From: JANXQG01 sp037147235
GTDB taxonomy: Bacteria; Planctomycetota; Planctomycetia; Pirellulales; Thermoguttaceae
DNA: 39,326 nt
Assembly (NCBI GenBank): GCA_037147235.1
Contig: JBAWVO010000025.1
Span: 1 to 39,326, forward strand
Direction of reading: 5' to 3'
Shown here: piece by piece, positions 23,431 through 32,262 of the stretch
Layout of the letters: each line of letters opens with the position of its first letter
How positions within the stretch are numbered: position 1 is the first letter of the stretch
Program-made: the position numbers and the translations under genes
The notes under the pieces: model-generated
Databases searched by the model: none
What the model was told of the DNA's origin: nothing
The model's input: the letters and a program-made list of their open reading frames with translations, nothing else

Positions 23431-24461
23431 AAATCGGTTTAGTTGGGTATCAAGGTTCCGGCAAGAGTACGGTCTTCGAGTGGATGACGGGGCAGAGGCC
23501 CGATCCGGCCCTGGGCCACACCGCGCAAAGTGCGATGGCGGTCATTCCAGAGCCGCGGGTCGAGGGACTCTGCCAGATCTATAAGCCAAAGAAAGTGTCG
23601 ATGGCTTCCCTGGAGTTGGTCGACACGCCGGGCCTCAGCCGCAGCCACGAAGGCAGCGCAGCACGGCTGGCGTTGATCCGCGAGGCCGGCTGCCTCGTAC
23701 TGGTGATCGACGCTTACGGCCGCACCGATCCCAAGGCCGACATGGAAGCCTTCGACACCGACCTGATCCTCGCCGACATGGAGATCGTTTCCAATCGCAT
23801 CACCCGGGTCGCGGAGACGTTGCGCAAGCCGCTTCCGAAGGTGGAACACGAGGGCTACCTGCACGAGCATGCCACGCTGAAGACCGTACTCGAATCCATG
23901 GAACAAGGCAAGCCGCTCCGCGAAAGCGACATGACCGACGACCAACTCAGAGTCACCCGTTCGTTCCGCCTCTTTGGCGAGAAGCCGCGTGTAGTCATCT
24001 TCAATACAGCCGACGACGAAACCAAGCCCGAACGATTCACGTCGCTCAGCACGCCCGAGACGCCCATGCTGGCCGTGCCCGCCGGACTGGAACTGGAACT
24101 CGCCAAGATGAACCCCGAAGATCGGGCCGCGTTCCAGGCGGAGATGGGCGTCGGCGGCACCGATCGCGACGCCGTAATCCGGACGTTGCTCAAGACCTCT
24201 CGTCAGCGGCTGTTTCTCACCGCTGGTGAAAAGGAGGTTCGCACGTGGCTGCTGCATGAAGGTGGCACCGCCCTGGACGCGGCCGCCTCGATTCATACCG
24301 ATCTTGCCAAGGGGTTCATCCGCGCCGAGATATTTGACTATCGCGATCTTGTCCGGCTCGGCAGCGAACGCGAAGCGAAAGCCGCCCACCTTGTGCGGCA
24401 GGAGCCGAAAGGATATGTCATCCAAGACGACGATGTTCTCTTTATCCACTTCAGCAAATAG
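23427..24461 (+). CDS. Divergent YchF/Obg-family GTPase or ATPase
   Basis: A 344-residue P-loop protein of the YchF (OLA1) type, slightly shorter than YchF (363). G1 is GYQGSGKST (residues 7-15) where canonical YchF has GxPNVGKST. G3 is DTPG (about 67-70) where YchF has DIAG. The base-specificity motif reads FNTAD, closer to GTPase NKxD than to the NxxE of ATP-using YchF. The C-terminal TGS-like domain (about 268-344) is well conserved: VRTWLLHEGGTALDAAASIH, then DLAKGFIRAEI, LGSEREAKAAHLVR, PKGYVIQDDDVLF. It is therefore a paralogue rather than the housekeeping YchF, probably cytoplasmic. It overlaps the transglutaminase stop by four bases and precedes the GH29 gene by 16 bp. Function unknown. 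Confidence 0.85.
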   Translation: MKIGLVGYQGSGKSTVFEWMTGQRPDPALGHTAQSAMAVIPEPRVEGLCQIYKPKKVSMASLELVDTPGLSRSHEGSAARLALIREAGCLVLVIDAYGRTDPKADMEAFDTDLILADMEIVSNRITRVAETLRKPLPKVEHEGYLHEHATLKTVLESMEQGKPLRESDMTDDQLRVTRSFRLFGEKPRVVIFNTADDETKPERFTSLSTPETPMLAVPAGLELELAKMNPEDRAAFQAEMGVGGTDRDAVIRTLLKTSRQRLFLTAGEKEVRTWLLHEGGTALDAAASIHTDLAKGFIRAEIFDYRDLVRLGSEREAKAAHLVRQEPKGYVIQDDDVLFIHFSK

Positions 24462-24477
24462 ATCAAGACAGACTCCC

Positions 24478-25950
24478 ATGACCAGGACATTCACAACACT
24501 TGTACTATTACTGGCTGCCGTCACGGCGTCGGCCGTCGAACCGCCGGTCCCCTTCGGTCCAGTGCCAAGCTCACGACAGTTGGCATGGCATGACCTGGAG
24601 TTTTACGGCTTCCTGCACTTCACCGTCAATACCTTCACCGACAAAGAGTGGGGATTTGGCAACGAGCGGGAGGCCGTCTTCAATCCCACGGACTTCGACG
24701 CGGAACAGATCGTGGGCGCCGCCAAGGAGGCGGGCATGAAGGGGCTGATCCTCACCTGTAAGCACCACGACGGTTTCTGTCTCTGGCCGTCGAAATTCAC
24801 CGCGCACTCAGTCAAGAATAGCCCATGGAAAAACGGCCAGGGCGACGTCGTCAAGGAGATCGCCGACGCTTGCCGCAAGCAGGATCTGAAGTTTGGCGTC
24901 TATCTCTCGCCGTGGGACCGCAATCATAAAGACTATGGTAAACCTGAGTACATCACCTATTACCGAAATCAGCTCCGCGAACTTCTCACCAATTACGGAC
25001 CGATTTTCGAGGTCTGGTATGACGGAGCCAACGGCGGCACCGGTTACTACGGCGGAGCGGGAGGGAAGCGCAGGATTGACCCCCGGACCTACTATGATTG
25101 GCCGAACACCACGAAGATCGTCCGCGAGCTTCAGCCCGACGCCTGCATGTTCAGCGACGCAGGCCCCGACGTTCGCTGGGTTGGCAACGAGCAAGGCACG
25201 GCCGGCGATCCCTGTTGGTCAACCCTGAACCGCGACAACTACGTGCCGGGGTTGGCCGACGCCAGACGGTTGAACTGCGGCGACCGGCCCGGCACGCACT
25301 GGCTGCCCGCCGAGTGTGACGTTTCCATCCGTCCGGGTTGGTTCTACCATGCGGGCGAGGATGCCAGGGTCCGCACGCCGAAGAACCTCATGGATCTCTA
25401 CTTTGCCTCCGTCGGTCGCGGTGCCTCGTTGCTGTTGAACTTACCACCGGACCGCCGCGGTCGAATCCACGAGAATGACATCAAATCGCTCCGCGAGTTC
25501 CGCCGTCTGCGCGAAGCAACCTTTACCAAAGACCTCGCACAAGGTGCCAAGGTGACTGCCAACAACGTCCGCGGCCAGGATTCGCGCAACAACGTCAGCG
25601 GCCAGGATACGCCATTCGTGGCGGTGCATGTTCTCGATGGCAAACGCGACACCTATTGGGCCACCGACGACGCCGTCACGACCCCCGAGATCGTTTTGGA
25701 CCTCGGCAAGCCGGTCACTTTCAACATCGTTCGCCTCCGCGAGTATCTGCCGTTGGGCCAGCGCATCGACACATTCGCGCTCGATCAGTGGAAAGACGGA
25801 CAATGGGCTGAGTTTGGCAAGGGTACGAGCATCGGCAACTGCCGGCTTGTCCGCGGCAATATCACCACGGACAAGGTTCGGCTCCGGATTGTCAAGGCGG
25901 CAGCTTGCCCCGCAATTGCCGAGATCGGCCTCTTCGCTGAGGGTAAGTAA
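24478..25950 (+). CDS. Alpha-L-fucosidase, GH29, with F5/8-type C-like domain
   Basis: A 490-residue secreted enzyme. The signal peptide is about 1-19 (TLVLLLAAVTASA). The TIM barrel shows the family 29 landmarks: EFYGFLHFTVNTFTDKEWG (about 41-59), GLILTCKHHDGFCLWPSK (about 86-103) and EVWYDGANG, where D182 is the expected nucleophile releasing alpha-L-fucose. A C-terminal discoidin or F5/8 type C-like sandwich (about 380-490, VLDGKRDTYWATDD ... IAEIGLF) would bind sugar. I choose the ATG at 24478 because it begins the signal peptide; the frame runs further upstream without support. It lies 16 bp after the YchF-like gene and 4 bp before the GH36-like gene. A microduplicated linker (NNVRGQDS/NNVSGQDT) separates the domains. 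Confidence 0.92.
   Translation: MTRTFTTLVLLLAAVTASAVEPPVPFGPVPSSRQLAWHDLEFYGFLHFTVNTFTDKEWGFGNEREAVFNPTDFDAEQIVGAAKEAGMKGLILTCKHHDGFCLWPSKFTAHSVKNSPWKNGQGDVVKEIADACRKQDLKFGVYLSPWDRNHKDYGKPEYITYYRNQLRELLTNYGPIFEVWYDGANGGTGYYGGAGGKRRIDPRTYYDWPNTTKIVRELQPDACMFSDAGPDVRWVGNEQGTAGDPCWSTLNRDNYVPGLADARRLNCGDRPGTHWLPAECDVSIRPGWFYHAGEDARVRTPKNLMDLYFASVGRGASLLLNLPPDRRGRIHENDIKSLREFRRLREATFTKDLAQGAKVTANNVRGQDSRNNVSGQDTPFVAVHVLDGKRDTYWATDDAVTTPEIVLDLGKPVTFNIVRLREYLPLGQRIDTFALDQWKDGQWAEFGKGTSIGNCRLVRGNITTDKVRLRIVKAAACPAIAEIGLFAEGK
25561..25611 (+). repeat. Tandem microduplication in the fucosidase linker
   Basis: AACAACGTCNGCGGCCAGGA occurs twice, 27 bases apart, giving NNVRGQD and NNVSGQD in the linker before the sugar-binding domain. 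Confidence 0.75.
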
Positions 25951-25954
25951 CACT

Positions 25955-28048
25955 ATGAAACGAATTTTCCTCGTCATTCTCTTGGCGTTTTCTTGCCTCT
26001 CGGTCCAAGCCGCCCAACATTCCGTTCCATGCCGCATCCGGGATGGCGGGAATCGCGATCTCTTCATCATGACCCTTGGCGACGTGAAGTCGCCGCTCGC
26101 CCAGGGATTGTTCGATCCGGACCAAGACCGGGTCCAACTGAACGATGGCTCGCTGTTGGAGCACTACTTCCGCGATAAGCTCGGTATTCGCTATTACAGG
26201 CCGATCGACAAATCCATTTTTGTAGTGCCGCCGTCGGGGTGGTGTTCGTGGTACTTCTATTTCAACGAAATCAGCGAGGATGAAGTTCGCAGGAACGCCA
26301 GGTGGCTATCGGACAATCTCAAAGAATATGGGCTGGAATACATCCAGATTGACGACGGATGGCAGGGGGTCGGGCGCGGAATGAACGCGAACCGCGACTG
26401 GACCACCATCAACGATCGCTTTCCCAGCGGGATGAAAACGCTGGCCGCCGATATCAAGAAACTGGGCTTCAAGCCGGCACTTTGGATTGCCCCTCACGGC
26501 CAGAGCAATGCTAAAGTCGTTCAGGCAAATCGAAAGGCGTTCCTCCTCAAGCCTGACGGAACAACCCTCTCGGACACATGGGAAGGAACCTACCTCGTCG
26601 ATCCGTCAACCGACGAAGGCCATGCCTATCTTCGCGGTCTCTTCACAACCCTCTCGGATTGGGGTTACGACTATTTTAAGATCGATGGCCAGCCCTGCGT
26701 GATCGACGAATATCGGCGCTGTGCGGGCCAAATGCACAAGCCCAGCGAACAGCCCGTGGAGTTGTACCGGAAAACCTTGCGCACGATCCATGAGACCATC
26801 GGTGCCAAGCGATATTTGTTGGGCTGTTGGGAGACCCCGCGTGAAGGCATCGGCCTTACGGACGGTTGGCGGACGGGCGCGGACGTTGTGCCGGGCTGGG
26901 GTGGGTTCCTGATCGCTCGCGACGCAACCATGGGCTATTACTTTTTGCACAATACGGTCATGTATTGCGATCCGGACACCGTCATGGTGCATTCTCCGCT
27001 GACCATCGATCAGGCCCGGGCCTGGGCGACCTTGCAAGGGCTTACCGGCCAAGCCTTGATGGCCAGCGATCGGATGATGGATCTGTCGAGCGAACGGGTG
27101 GAGTTGTACCGCCGCATCTATCCGCCCGCCGACATCCGCCCGCTGGATCTGTTCCCCAGCAATTCCAGCAAACAGGTCTGGGATCTGAAAATTCATCATC
27201 GCGGCCGAAACCATGACAGAAACTATGATGTCGTCGGGCTATTCAACTACAATGAGCAGAGTACCCGGCAGATTTATCTCAACTGGGATGAACTGGGGAT
27301 CACCAAGGACCAGCCGGTACACGTCTATGACTTCTGGAACAAAGAGTATCTCGGCGTCTACAAGAAGGGATACAGCACGGAAATTGGACCGAGCAGTTGC
27401 AAAGTACTTACGCTTCTTCCGGCAACCTCCGAGATTCAGCTCATCTCCACAAGTCGGCACATCACGCAGGGCTGGCTTGACTTACTGAGCATGGAACGCG
27501 ACACCGCGGGGAATACCTTCCAAGGCAAGAGCCGCGTGATTAAGAATGATCCCTACCGGCTCAGCTTCGTCTTTCCGGTCGGAAAAAATTTTACCATCGC
27601 GAGCGCGACCGCGGGATCGCTGGGTGGGACGATCTCGAATCATCAGGGCTGGGCGACAGCCGAGTTCATTCCGGACAAGACGACCGAAATCGACTGGACG
27701 GTTACATTCGCAGCGGAGCCTTCGTATCATTTCCCCTGCAATAACCCCGGCAAACTGGAGGCTGTTCTGACCGGATTGGATCAGGTAACCTTGAAATGGA
27801 GTCCGCCGGGCACGAGTAGCGTTGGGGCCTTTTTGGTTTCCTTGGACGGGGAACTGTTGGGGGCAACGAAGAGCAACTCGTTCCCGCTGCGGAATCTGTC
27901 GTTTGGCAAGACCTACACGGTCCAAGTCGTCAGCAGTTGGGAAGACGGGACCGTTAGCAAAGAACGGGCCCCCTCCTTGAAGTTCACGCTCGATTCGCTG
28001 GGTGAAAAAGCTCGTGCTGCGCGCGACAAACGCAAATCCCACGACTAA
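25955..28048 (+). CDS. Alpha-galactosidase-like glycoside hydrolase (GH36/GH27 clan)
   Basis: A 697-residue secreted protein with a signal peptide at about 1-20 (FLVILLAFSCLSVQA). The (beta/alpha)8 barrel carries GWCSWYFYFNEISEDEVRRN (about 98-117), YIQIDDGWQ (about 130-138), YDYFKIDGQP with D244 as expected nucleophile, and RTGADVVPGW with D310 as candidate acid/base. These place it in the alpha-galactosidase clan, most like GH36. An all-beta domain follows (about 480-600) and a fibronectin III-like module near the end (about 605-690). It probably releases alpha-linked galactose, or a related sugar, from polysaccharides or glycans; the precise specificity is not visible. It lies 4 bp after the fucosidase stop, so the two are surely co-transcribed. 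The last codons (HD stop) are part of an inverted repeat mirrored at the end of the convergent gene. Confidence 0.85.
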   Translation: MKRIFLVILLAFSCLSVQAAQHSVPCRIRDGGNRDLFIMTLGDVKSPLAQGLFDPDQDRVQLNDGSLLEHYFRDKLGIRYYRPIDKSIFVVPPSGWCSWYFYFNEISEDEVRRNARWLSDNLKEYGLEYIQIDDGWQGVGRGMNANRDWTTINDRFPSGMKTLAADIKKLGFKPALWIAPHGQSNAKVVQANRKAFLLKPDGTTLSDTWEGTYLVDPSTDEGHAYLRGLFTTLSDWGYDYFKIDGQPCVIDEYRRCAGQMHKPSEQPVELYRKTLRTIHETIGAKRYLLGCWETPREGIGLTDGWRTGADVVPGWGGFLIARDATMGYYFLHNTVMYCDPDTVMVHSPLTIDQARAWATLQGLTGQALMASDRMMDLSSERVELYRRIYPPADIRPLDLFPSNSSKQVWDLKIHHRGRNHDRNYDVVGLFNYNEQSTRQIYLNWDELGITKDQPVHVYDFWNKEYLGVYKKGYSTEIGPSSCKVLTLLPATSEIQLISTSRHITQGWLDLLSMERDTAGNTFQGKSRVIKNDPYRLSFVFPVGKNFTIASATAGSLGGTISNHQGWATAEFIPDKTTEIDWTVTFAAEPSYHFPCNNPGKLEAVLTGLDQVTLKWSPPGTSSVGAFLVSLDGELLGATKSNSFPLRNLSFGKTYTVQVVSSWEDGTVSKERAPSLKFTLDSLGEKARAARDKRKSHD

Positions 28049-28167
28049 GCATCGGCGCATCAATAAGTGTCGCTAGAAAAGTAGCAGGCACACTCCGTGT
28101 GCCGTCCGTCCCCGCTCGGCGAGTGGGCAAAACACGACAGTTATTTATGCGCCGATCCTAATCGTGT
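28039..28167. repeat. MITE-like element with long terminal inverted repeats between convergent genes
   Basis: Core arms 28051-28072 and 28135-28156 match inverted at 20 of 22 positions. The similarity extends, with a one-base gap, to about 33 bp and into the stop codons of both flanking genes (both end His-Asp-stop). The interior holds GGCACACTCCGTGTGCC (28087-28103), itself a hairpin. Confidence 0.8.
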
Positions 28168-29594
28168 CGCTCTTGTCGTATTTGTGGAGCAGCACCAAAC
28201 AACTCCGGATACCGCCGCCGAATCAATGCCTGATCGTCTTCCGGCAGCGCGGCCAATGGGATCGGCTTATCCTGCCGGCGAACGCCCTTTTGATTGATGC
28301 GGTTCATCAAGCTCCAATTTCTGGCCGGCCCCGGCGGCTCCTGTGCCTTCAGGTCGTAGCGGGTAAAGTCGATGACCTTTTCCGGTCCGTTGGCCTTCCA
28401 ATCCCGCAACAGGGCCAAACGAAAATCCTTGTTCATGAACCAGCGGATTTCCAGGTTGTTTTCAGAACCGCCGAACCCCGTTCCCCGCGTCACGAAACGA
28501 TAGTCAAGTTTCCCATTGTTCTTGAACTGTTCGCGCCAGGCCAGCCCGAACTCACCCTGCGTGACACATACTGCTTTGGACCATCGCTTGCGGATTTCGC
28601 TCAGCCAGCGCGTCAGGTACTGGAGCGGATCCTTGATCCCCTGTTGCTCAAACTGCCTCACGAGGCAGAGTTCCCAGCAGTCGGTAACCCAGGCGAAGCC
28701 GTTGAGATCAAAGCCGCGATCGAAATGCTGGGCCGTGGTTGCCAGAATATGGCCCAGGCCCGCCTCGCGCGAACCCCGGCCCTGAGCGAGGGTCTCGATC
28801 GGCCCAACTCCCAGGCGGCTATTGTGCTTGGCGTCGGCCCCCGCACGGCGGGCACTGATGAAATCGCACGTCCAGCCGTCCAGATTCACGCAGTCGATGA
28901 AGTCATTCTTCCCTTGGGCCGGTTTGCAGAAGTGTTCGCGGCTGGGATAGTAGGGATAGCTCATCGACCCGTCCCCATCGCCATTGTCGATGGCATACTG
29001 GCTCCAGATATTCCCCTGGCAGACATGAATGCCCTCTTGCTCGGCCAGATAGCGCTGATTCTCGGCTGCCATGTATCCAGCCAACACGCTGCGAGGCCGA
29101 TAGCCGCCGCCGACCAACTTGGAAACCATTGCCAAGGCGTCGTGCAAGTCTTTATTGACCTGCTCGCGAGTGTTGTAGACATTCGCGAAATAGCCGCCGG
29201 GAATGAAAGTGACTTCGTCGCCGTACTTGTGGTGATACCCGGCGACAAGCTCCCGGATGGCCTTGTAGTTCGGCCGCTGGTCTTGCAGGGCTTGCCAACT
29301 CATGGCCCAGGTCATTCGTCCGCCGGGCCAACCTTGCTCAAAGGCGTTGCGGAAGGCCCGAACGGTTTCGGGCGTATGATCGTGGCCTTCGTCTTCCCCG
29401 GCGTTGCGGTTCCGCGTGACTTCGATCTGGTTGACGCGAATCACCGTGTTGAAGGTGAGGAAGCGGTTGCCCAAAAGCGGAGGACAGACTGGCGATGCCG
29501 GGCCGGAATCCAGCTCGGTGGCCTGCGAGCGAGTCGCCAAGCCGGCCAGTGCAGTAGTCGCGGTAGTCAAGAGAAAACTTCGTCGATTGATCAT
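28158..29594 (-). CDS. Tat-exported DUF3863-like protein
   Basis: A 478-residue protein. The N-terminus NRRSFLLTTATTALAGLATRSQA is a twin-arginine (Tat) signal, pointing to folded export, often of cofactor-bearing enzymes. The body resembles the DUF3863 family and has the look of a deacetylase or glycosidase type barrel: GNRFLTFNTVIRVNQIE (about 42-58), PGGYFANVYNTREQV (about 131-145), QGNIWSQYAIDNGDGDG (about 193-209), GFAWVTDCWELC (about 300-311). These hold many His, Asp and Trp that could bind metal or sugar. No catalytic assignment can be made. AAGGAG lies about nine bases before the ATG. It is convergent with the GH29/GH36 genes and may work on related glycans, an inference from position only. 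Confidence 0.75.
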   Translation of the reverse strand: MINRRSFLLTTATTALAGLATRSQATELDSGPASPVCPPLLGNRFLTFNTVIRVNQIEVTRNRNAGEDEGHDHTPETVRAFRNAFEQGWPGGRMTWAMSWQALQDQRPNYKAIRELVAGYHHKYGDEVTFIPGGYFANVYNTREQVNKDLHDALAMVSKLVGGGYRPRSVLAGYMAAENQRYLAEQEGIHVCQGNIWSQYAIDNGDGDGSMSYPYYPSREHFCKPAQGKNDFIDCVNLDGWTCDFISARRAGADAKHNSRLGVGPIETLAQGRGSREAGLGHILATTAQHFDRGFDLNGFAWVTDCWELCLVRQFEQQGIKDPLQYLTRWLSEIRKRWSKAVCVTQGEFGLAWREQFKNNGKLDYRFVTRGTGFGGSENNLEIRWFMNKDFRLALLRDWKANGPEKVIDFTRYDLKAQEPPGPARNWSLMNRINQKGVRRQDKPIPLAALPEDDQALIRRRYPELFGAAPQIRQERHD

Positions 29595-29620
29595 CGCTTG
29601 CTTCTCCTTGGCAGTGCGGC

Positions 29621-29695
29621 GGCTTGCCGTCGCTTTTCATAACGCAGGTAGCCGCCTGACGCGGATCTGGCCGTTTTGAAAAGCGGTGGCAAGCC
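29621..29695. repeat. Inverted repeat (GGCTTGCC type)
   Basis: 17-nt arms 29621-29637 and 29679-29695, with 15 matches, around a 41-nt spacer. The left arm begins 27 bp before the DUF3863-like start codon. Confidence 0.7.
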
Positions 29696-29818
29696 AGCCA
29701 TATTCTTGGGCATGTTGATTTCTTATCATTTATCCTTCATTTACACCGAACCATTCTACCAGATCATACCATTTCACCAAGACGACAGGCGATTCAGCGG
29801 CCATAAAATCCAAGGATG

Positions 29819-29889
29819 CACCGCAAAAGAGCGCAGAGAACGCAAAGAATAGAATCTTTCTTTTGCGCCCTTTGTGGTCTCTCGCGGTG
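29819..29889. repeat. R6 degenerate palindrome
   Basis: CACCGCAAAAGAGCGCAGAG... ending CTCTCGCGGTG, the same element as 14889-14960. The CTCTCGCGGTGAATACTAAT flank also matches the 41-bp direct repeats near 14663 and 14950. Confidence 0.8.
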
Positions 29890-29982
29890 AATACTAATAA
29901 ATTAGTTGACTTTGCTGCAATTGCGAGAGAAGATAGGATGTTGCGGTAGCAGGTCATTTGACCAACTCTTTTTGGAGTCTAC

Positions 29983-32259
29983 ATGTTGAGGCCTCGTATT
30001 TTCAGTATCGTTATTGGGATCTGCTCGATTCTGCCTTTCGCTGCGCGTTTTTCCGCCCTGGCGGCAGAGGAACCCTCCGACCACAGCCTGTTGACCGTCG
30101 CCCAGATCTTCGAGAAGAATGAGTTCGATCCGGAACCCTGGCGGCCTCCCTGCTGGCTCAAGACGAGCGCGGGTTACACGGCACTGGAAGCCTCGGCGAA
30201 ACTCAAGGACGCCAAGGACTTGGTCTATTACGATCCGCAATCAGGCTCGCGCAAGGTTCTAGTCTGCGCCGCGAGCCTGGTTCCGACCGGTCGATCGGTG
30301 CCTTTGGAGATCGAAGACTACACATGGTCGGAAGATGCGAAAAAAGTGCTGTTGTTCACGAACGCGAAGCGTGTCTGGCGGCAGCCCACGCGCGGAGACT
30401 ACTGGCTGCTGGACCGCGATACGAATCGGCTGCAGAAGTTGGGCGGAGATGCCAAGGAGTCTACGATGAGGTTCGCCACGTTTTCGCCGGACGGCCACCG
30501 TGTGGCCTACGTATGCGAGAACAACCTCTACGTACAAGACCTCCGCGATCTACAGATCACGCAACTCACCAGCGATGGATGCAGTAGCGTCATCAATGGC
30601 ACTTCCGACTGGGTCAACGAAGAGGAATTTGACCTCCGCCACGGATTTCGCTGGAGCCCCGACGGGCAAAATATCGCCTACTGGCAGTTCGACACGTCGC
30701 GGGTCCGCACCTTCCACCTCATCGACAACACGGTCGGCCTCTATCCGGAAATCGTTTCCTACAAATATCCCAAGGTGGGTGAAGCCAACTCCGCTTGCCG
30801 GATCGGAGTGGTGTCGTGCAGGGGCGGGGCTACCCGTTGGCTGAACGCGAAGGGCGATCCGAGTAACCACTATATTCCACAGATGGAGTGGAGCCCAGAC
30901 TCGCGGCACGTCGTTTTTCAGCAGCTCAACCGGCTACAGAACACCTCGCGCATTATCCGCGGCAATGTGGCGAATGGCCATGCCCGCGTGATTTTCACCG
31001 ACCGCGACGACGCCTGGATCGACGTCGTGGATAAGTGGAAGTGGACCTGGATTGAACAGGGCCGGCGCTTTCTTTGGCTGAGCGAACGCGATGGCTGGCG
31101 GCACCTGTACTCCGTCTCGCGTTCGGGCAAGACGATCCGTTTGCTCACGCCTGGCCCGCTGGACGTCATCGGCGTTGCTGGGGTGGACGAAGAGCAGGGG
31201 TGTGTCTATTTCATTGCGTCGCCGGAAAACCCCACGCAACATTACCTGTATCGGGTGCCTTTGGATGGAAGCGGCCGGCTCACGCGAGTTACGCCCGAAG
31301 ATCAGCCCGGCACGCACGAGTATCATCTTTCCCCGGATTGCCGTTGGGCCTTTCACACCTATTCGCGCATGGCTCAACCGCCGCGGGTTGAGTTGGTGAG
31401 CCTGCCGGAACACAAGCTCATTCGTACCGTAACCGACAATGCGAAGCTTCGCTGCAAATTGAGTCGCCTGAAGACCTGTCCGAGCGAGTTTTTCCGCGTC
31501 GATATCGGCGGCGGCGTGCTACTGGACGCATGGTGCATTAAGCCCCCAAACTTCGATCCGGCCAAGCGGTATCCCCTCTTGATTTACGTCTATGGGGAGC
31601 CGTGTCAGCAAACCGTTACCGACCGTTGGGGCGGGCATGATTACCTCTGGCACTGTTTTCTGGCCCAGCAGGGCTATCTCGTGATGAACATCGACAACCG
31701 CGGGACCGATGCCCCTCGCGGCCGCGCGTGGCGGAAGTGCATTTACCGGCAAGTGGGCATTCTGGCTTCCGCCGACCAGGCAGCAGCCTTGCGGAAGATC
31801 CTCCAGGAACGCCCCTACGTGGATCCCAAGCGGGTCGGAATCTGGGGGTGGAGCGGTGGCGGCTCGATGAGCCTCAATGCCATCTTCCGTTATCCCGAAC
31901 TCTACCGCATGGCCATGGCCGTGGCCTTCATTAGCGATCAACGGCTCTACGACACCATCTATCAGGAGCGTTACATGGGATTGCCGGACGACAACCAAGA
32001 AGGCTATAAAAACGGTTCTCCGATCACCTTCGCCCATCAACTCCAAGGCAACCTCTTGCTCGTGCATGGCACGGCCGACGACAACTGCCATTATCAGAGC
32101 TGCGAGATGCTCATCAACGAGCTTATCCGGCACGACAAGCCGTTCTCGATGATGGCCTATCCAAACCGGACGCACAGCATCCAAGAAGGGCCGAACACAC
32201 AGCTCCATCTTTTTCAGACGCTGACGCGCTATCTGAAGGAGAATCTTCCGCCGGAATGA
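29983..32259 (+). CDS. Dipeptidyl peptidase IV-type S9 peptidase
   Basis: A 758-residue exported prolyl-oligopeptidase family enzyme. The signal peptide is about 1-28. The N-terminal beta-propeller (about 80-500) contains DWVNEEEFDLRHGFRWSPDG, whose Glu pair (about 213-215) anchors the free N-terminus of substrates in DPP-IV. The alpha/beta hydrolase domain has the Ser-Asp-His triad: S624 in GIWGWSGGGSM, D699 in VHGTADDN and H731 in PNRTHSIQE. It should remove dipeptides, typically with proline or alanine at position two, from peptides in the periplasm or outside the cell. GGAG lies upstream of the ATG. It is convergent with proS, with a large R3 hairpin just beyond the stop, and there is no operon partner. 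Confidence 0.93.
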   Translation: MLRPRIFSIVIGICSILPFAARFSALAAEEPSDHSLLTVAQIFEKNEFDPEPWRPPCWLKTSAGYTALEASAKLKDAKDLVYYDPQSGSRKVLVCAASLVPTGRSVPLEIEDYTWSEDAKKVLLFTNAKRVWRQPTRGDYWLLDRDTNRLQKLGGDAKESTMRFATFSPDGHRVAYVCENNLYVQDLRDLQITQLTSDGCSSVINGTSDWVNEEEFDLRHGFRWSPDGQNIAYWQFDTSRVRTFHLIDNTVGLYPEIVSYKYPKVGEANSACRIGVVSCRGGATRWLNAKGDPSNHYIPQMEWSPDSRHVVFQQLNRLQNTSRIIRGNVANGHARVIFTDRDDAWIDVVDKWKWTWIEQGRRFLWLSERDGWRHLYSVSRSGKTIRLLTPGPLDVIGVAGVDEEQGCVYFIASPENPTQHYLYRVPLDGSGRLTRVTPEDQPGTHEYHLSPDCRWAFHTYSRMAQPPRVELVSLPEHKLIRTVTDNAKLRCKLSRLKTCPSEFFRVDIGGGVLLDAWCIKPPNFDPAKRYPLLIYVYGEPCQQTVTDRWGGHDYLWHCFLAQQGYLVMNIDNRGTDAPRGRAWRKCIYRQVGILASADQAAALRKILQERPYVDPKRVGIWGWSGGGSMSLNAIFRYPELYRMAMAVAFISDQRLYDTIYQERYMGLPDDNQEGYKNGSPITFAHQLQGNLLLVHGTADDNCHYQSCEMLINELIRHDKPFSMMAYPNRTHSIQEGPNTQLHLFQTLTRYLKENLPPE

Positions 32260-32262
32260 GAA

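Larger units (their letters stand above)
29595..29982. other. Divergent intergenic region with repeats
   Basis: No gene. It has an inverted pair (29621-29637 and 29679-29695, GGCTTGCC...GGCAAGCC type) near the DUF3863 gene start and an R6 palindrome at 29819-29889 upstream of the peptidase gene. No confident promoter. Confidence 0.55.

Noticed and set aside
28164..29642. Plus-strand frame of 492 codons opposite the DUF3863-like gene
   Set aside because: No recognisable motif or ribosome binding site. The minus-strand gene has a Tat signal, an AAGGAG site and family resemblance.
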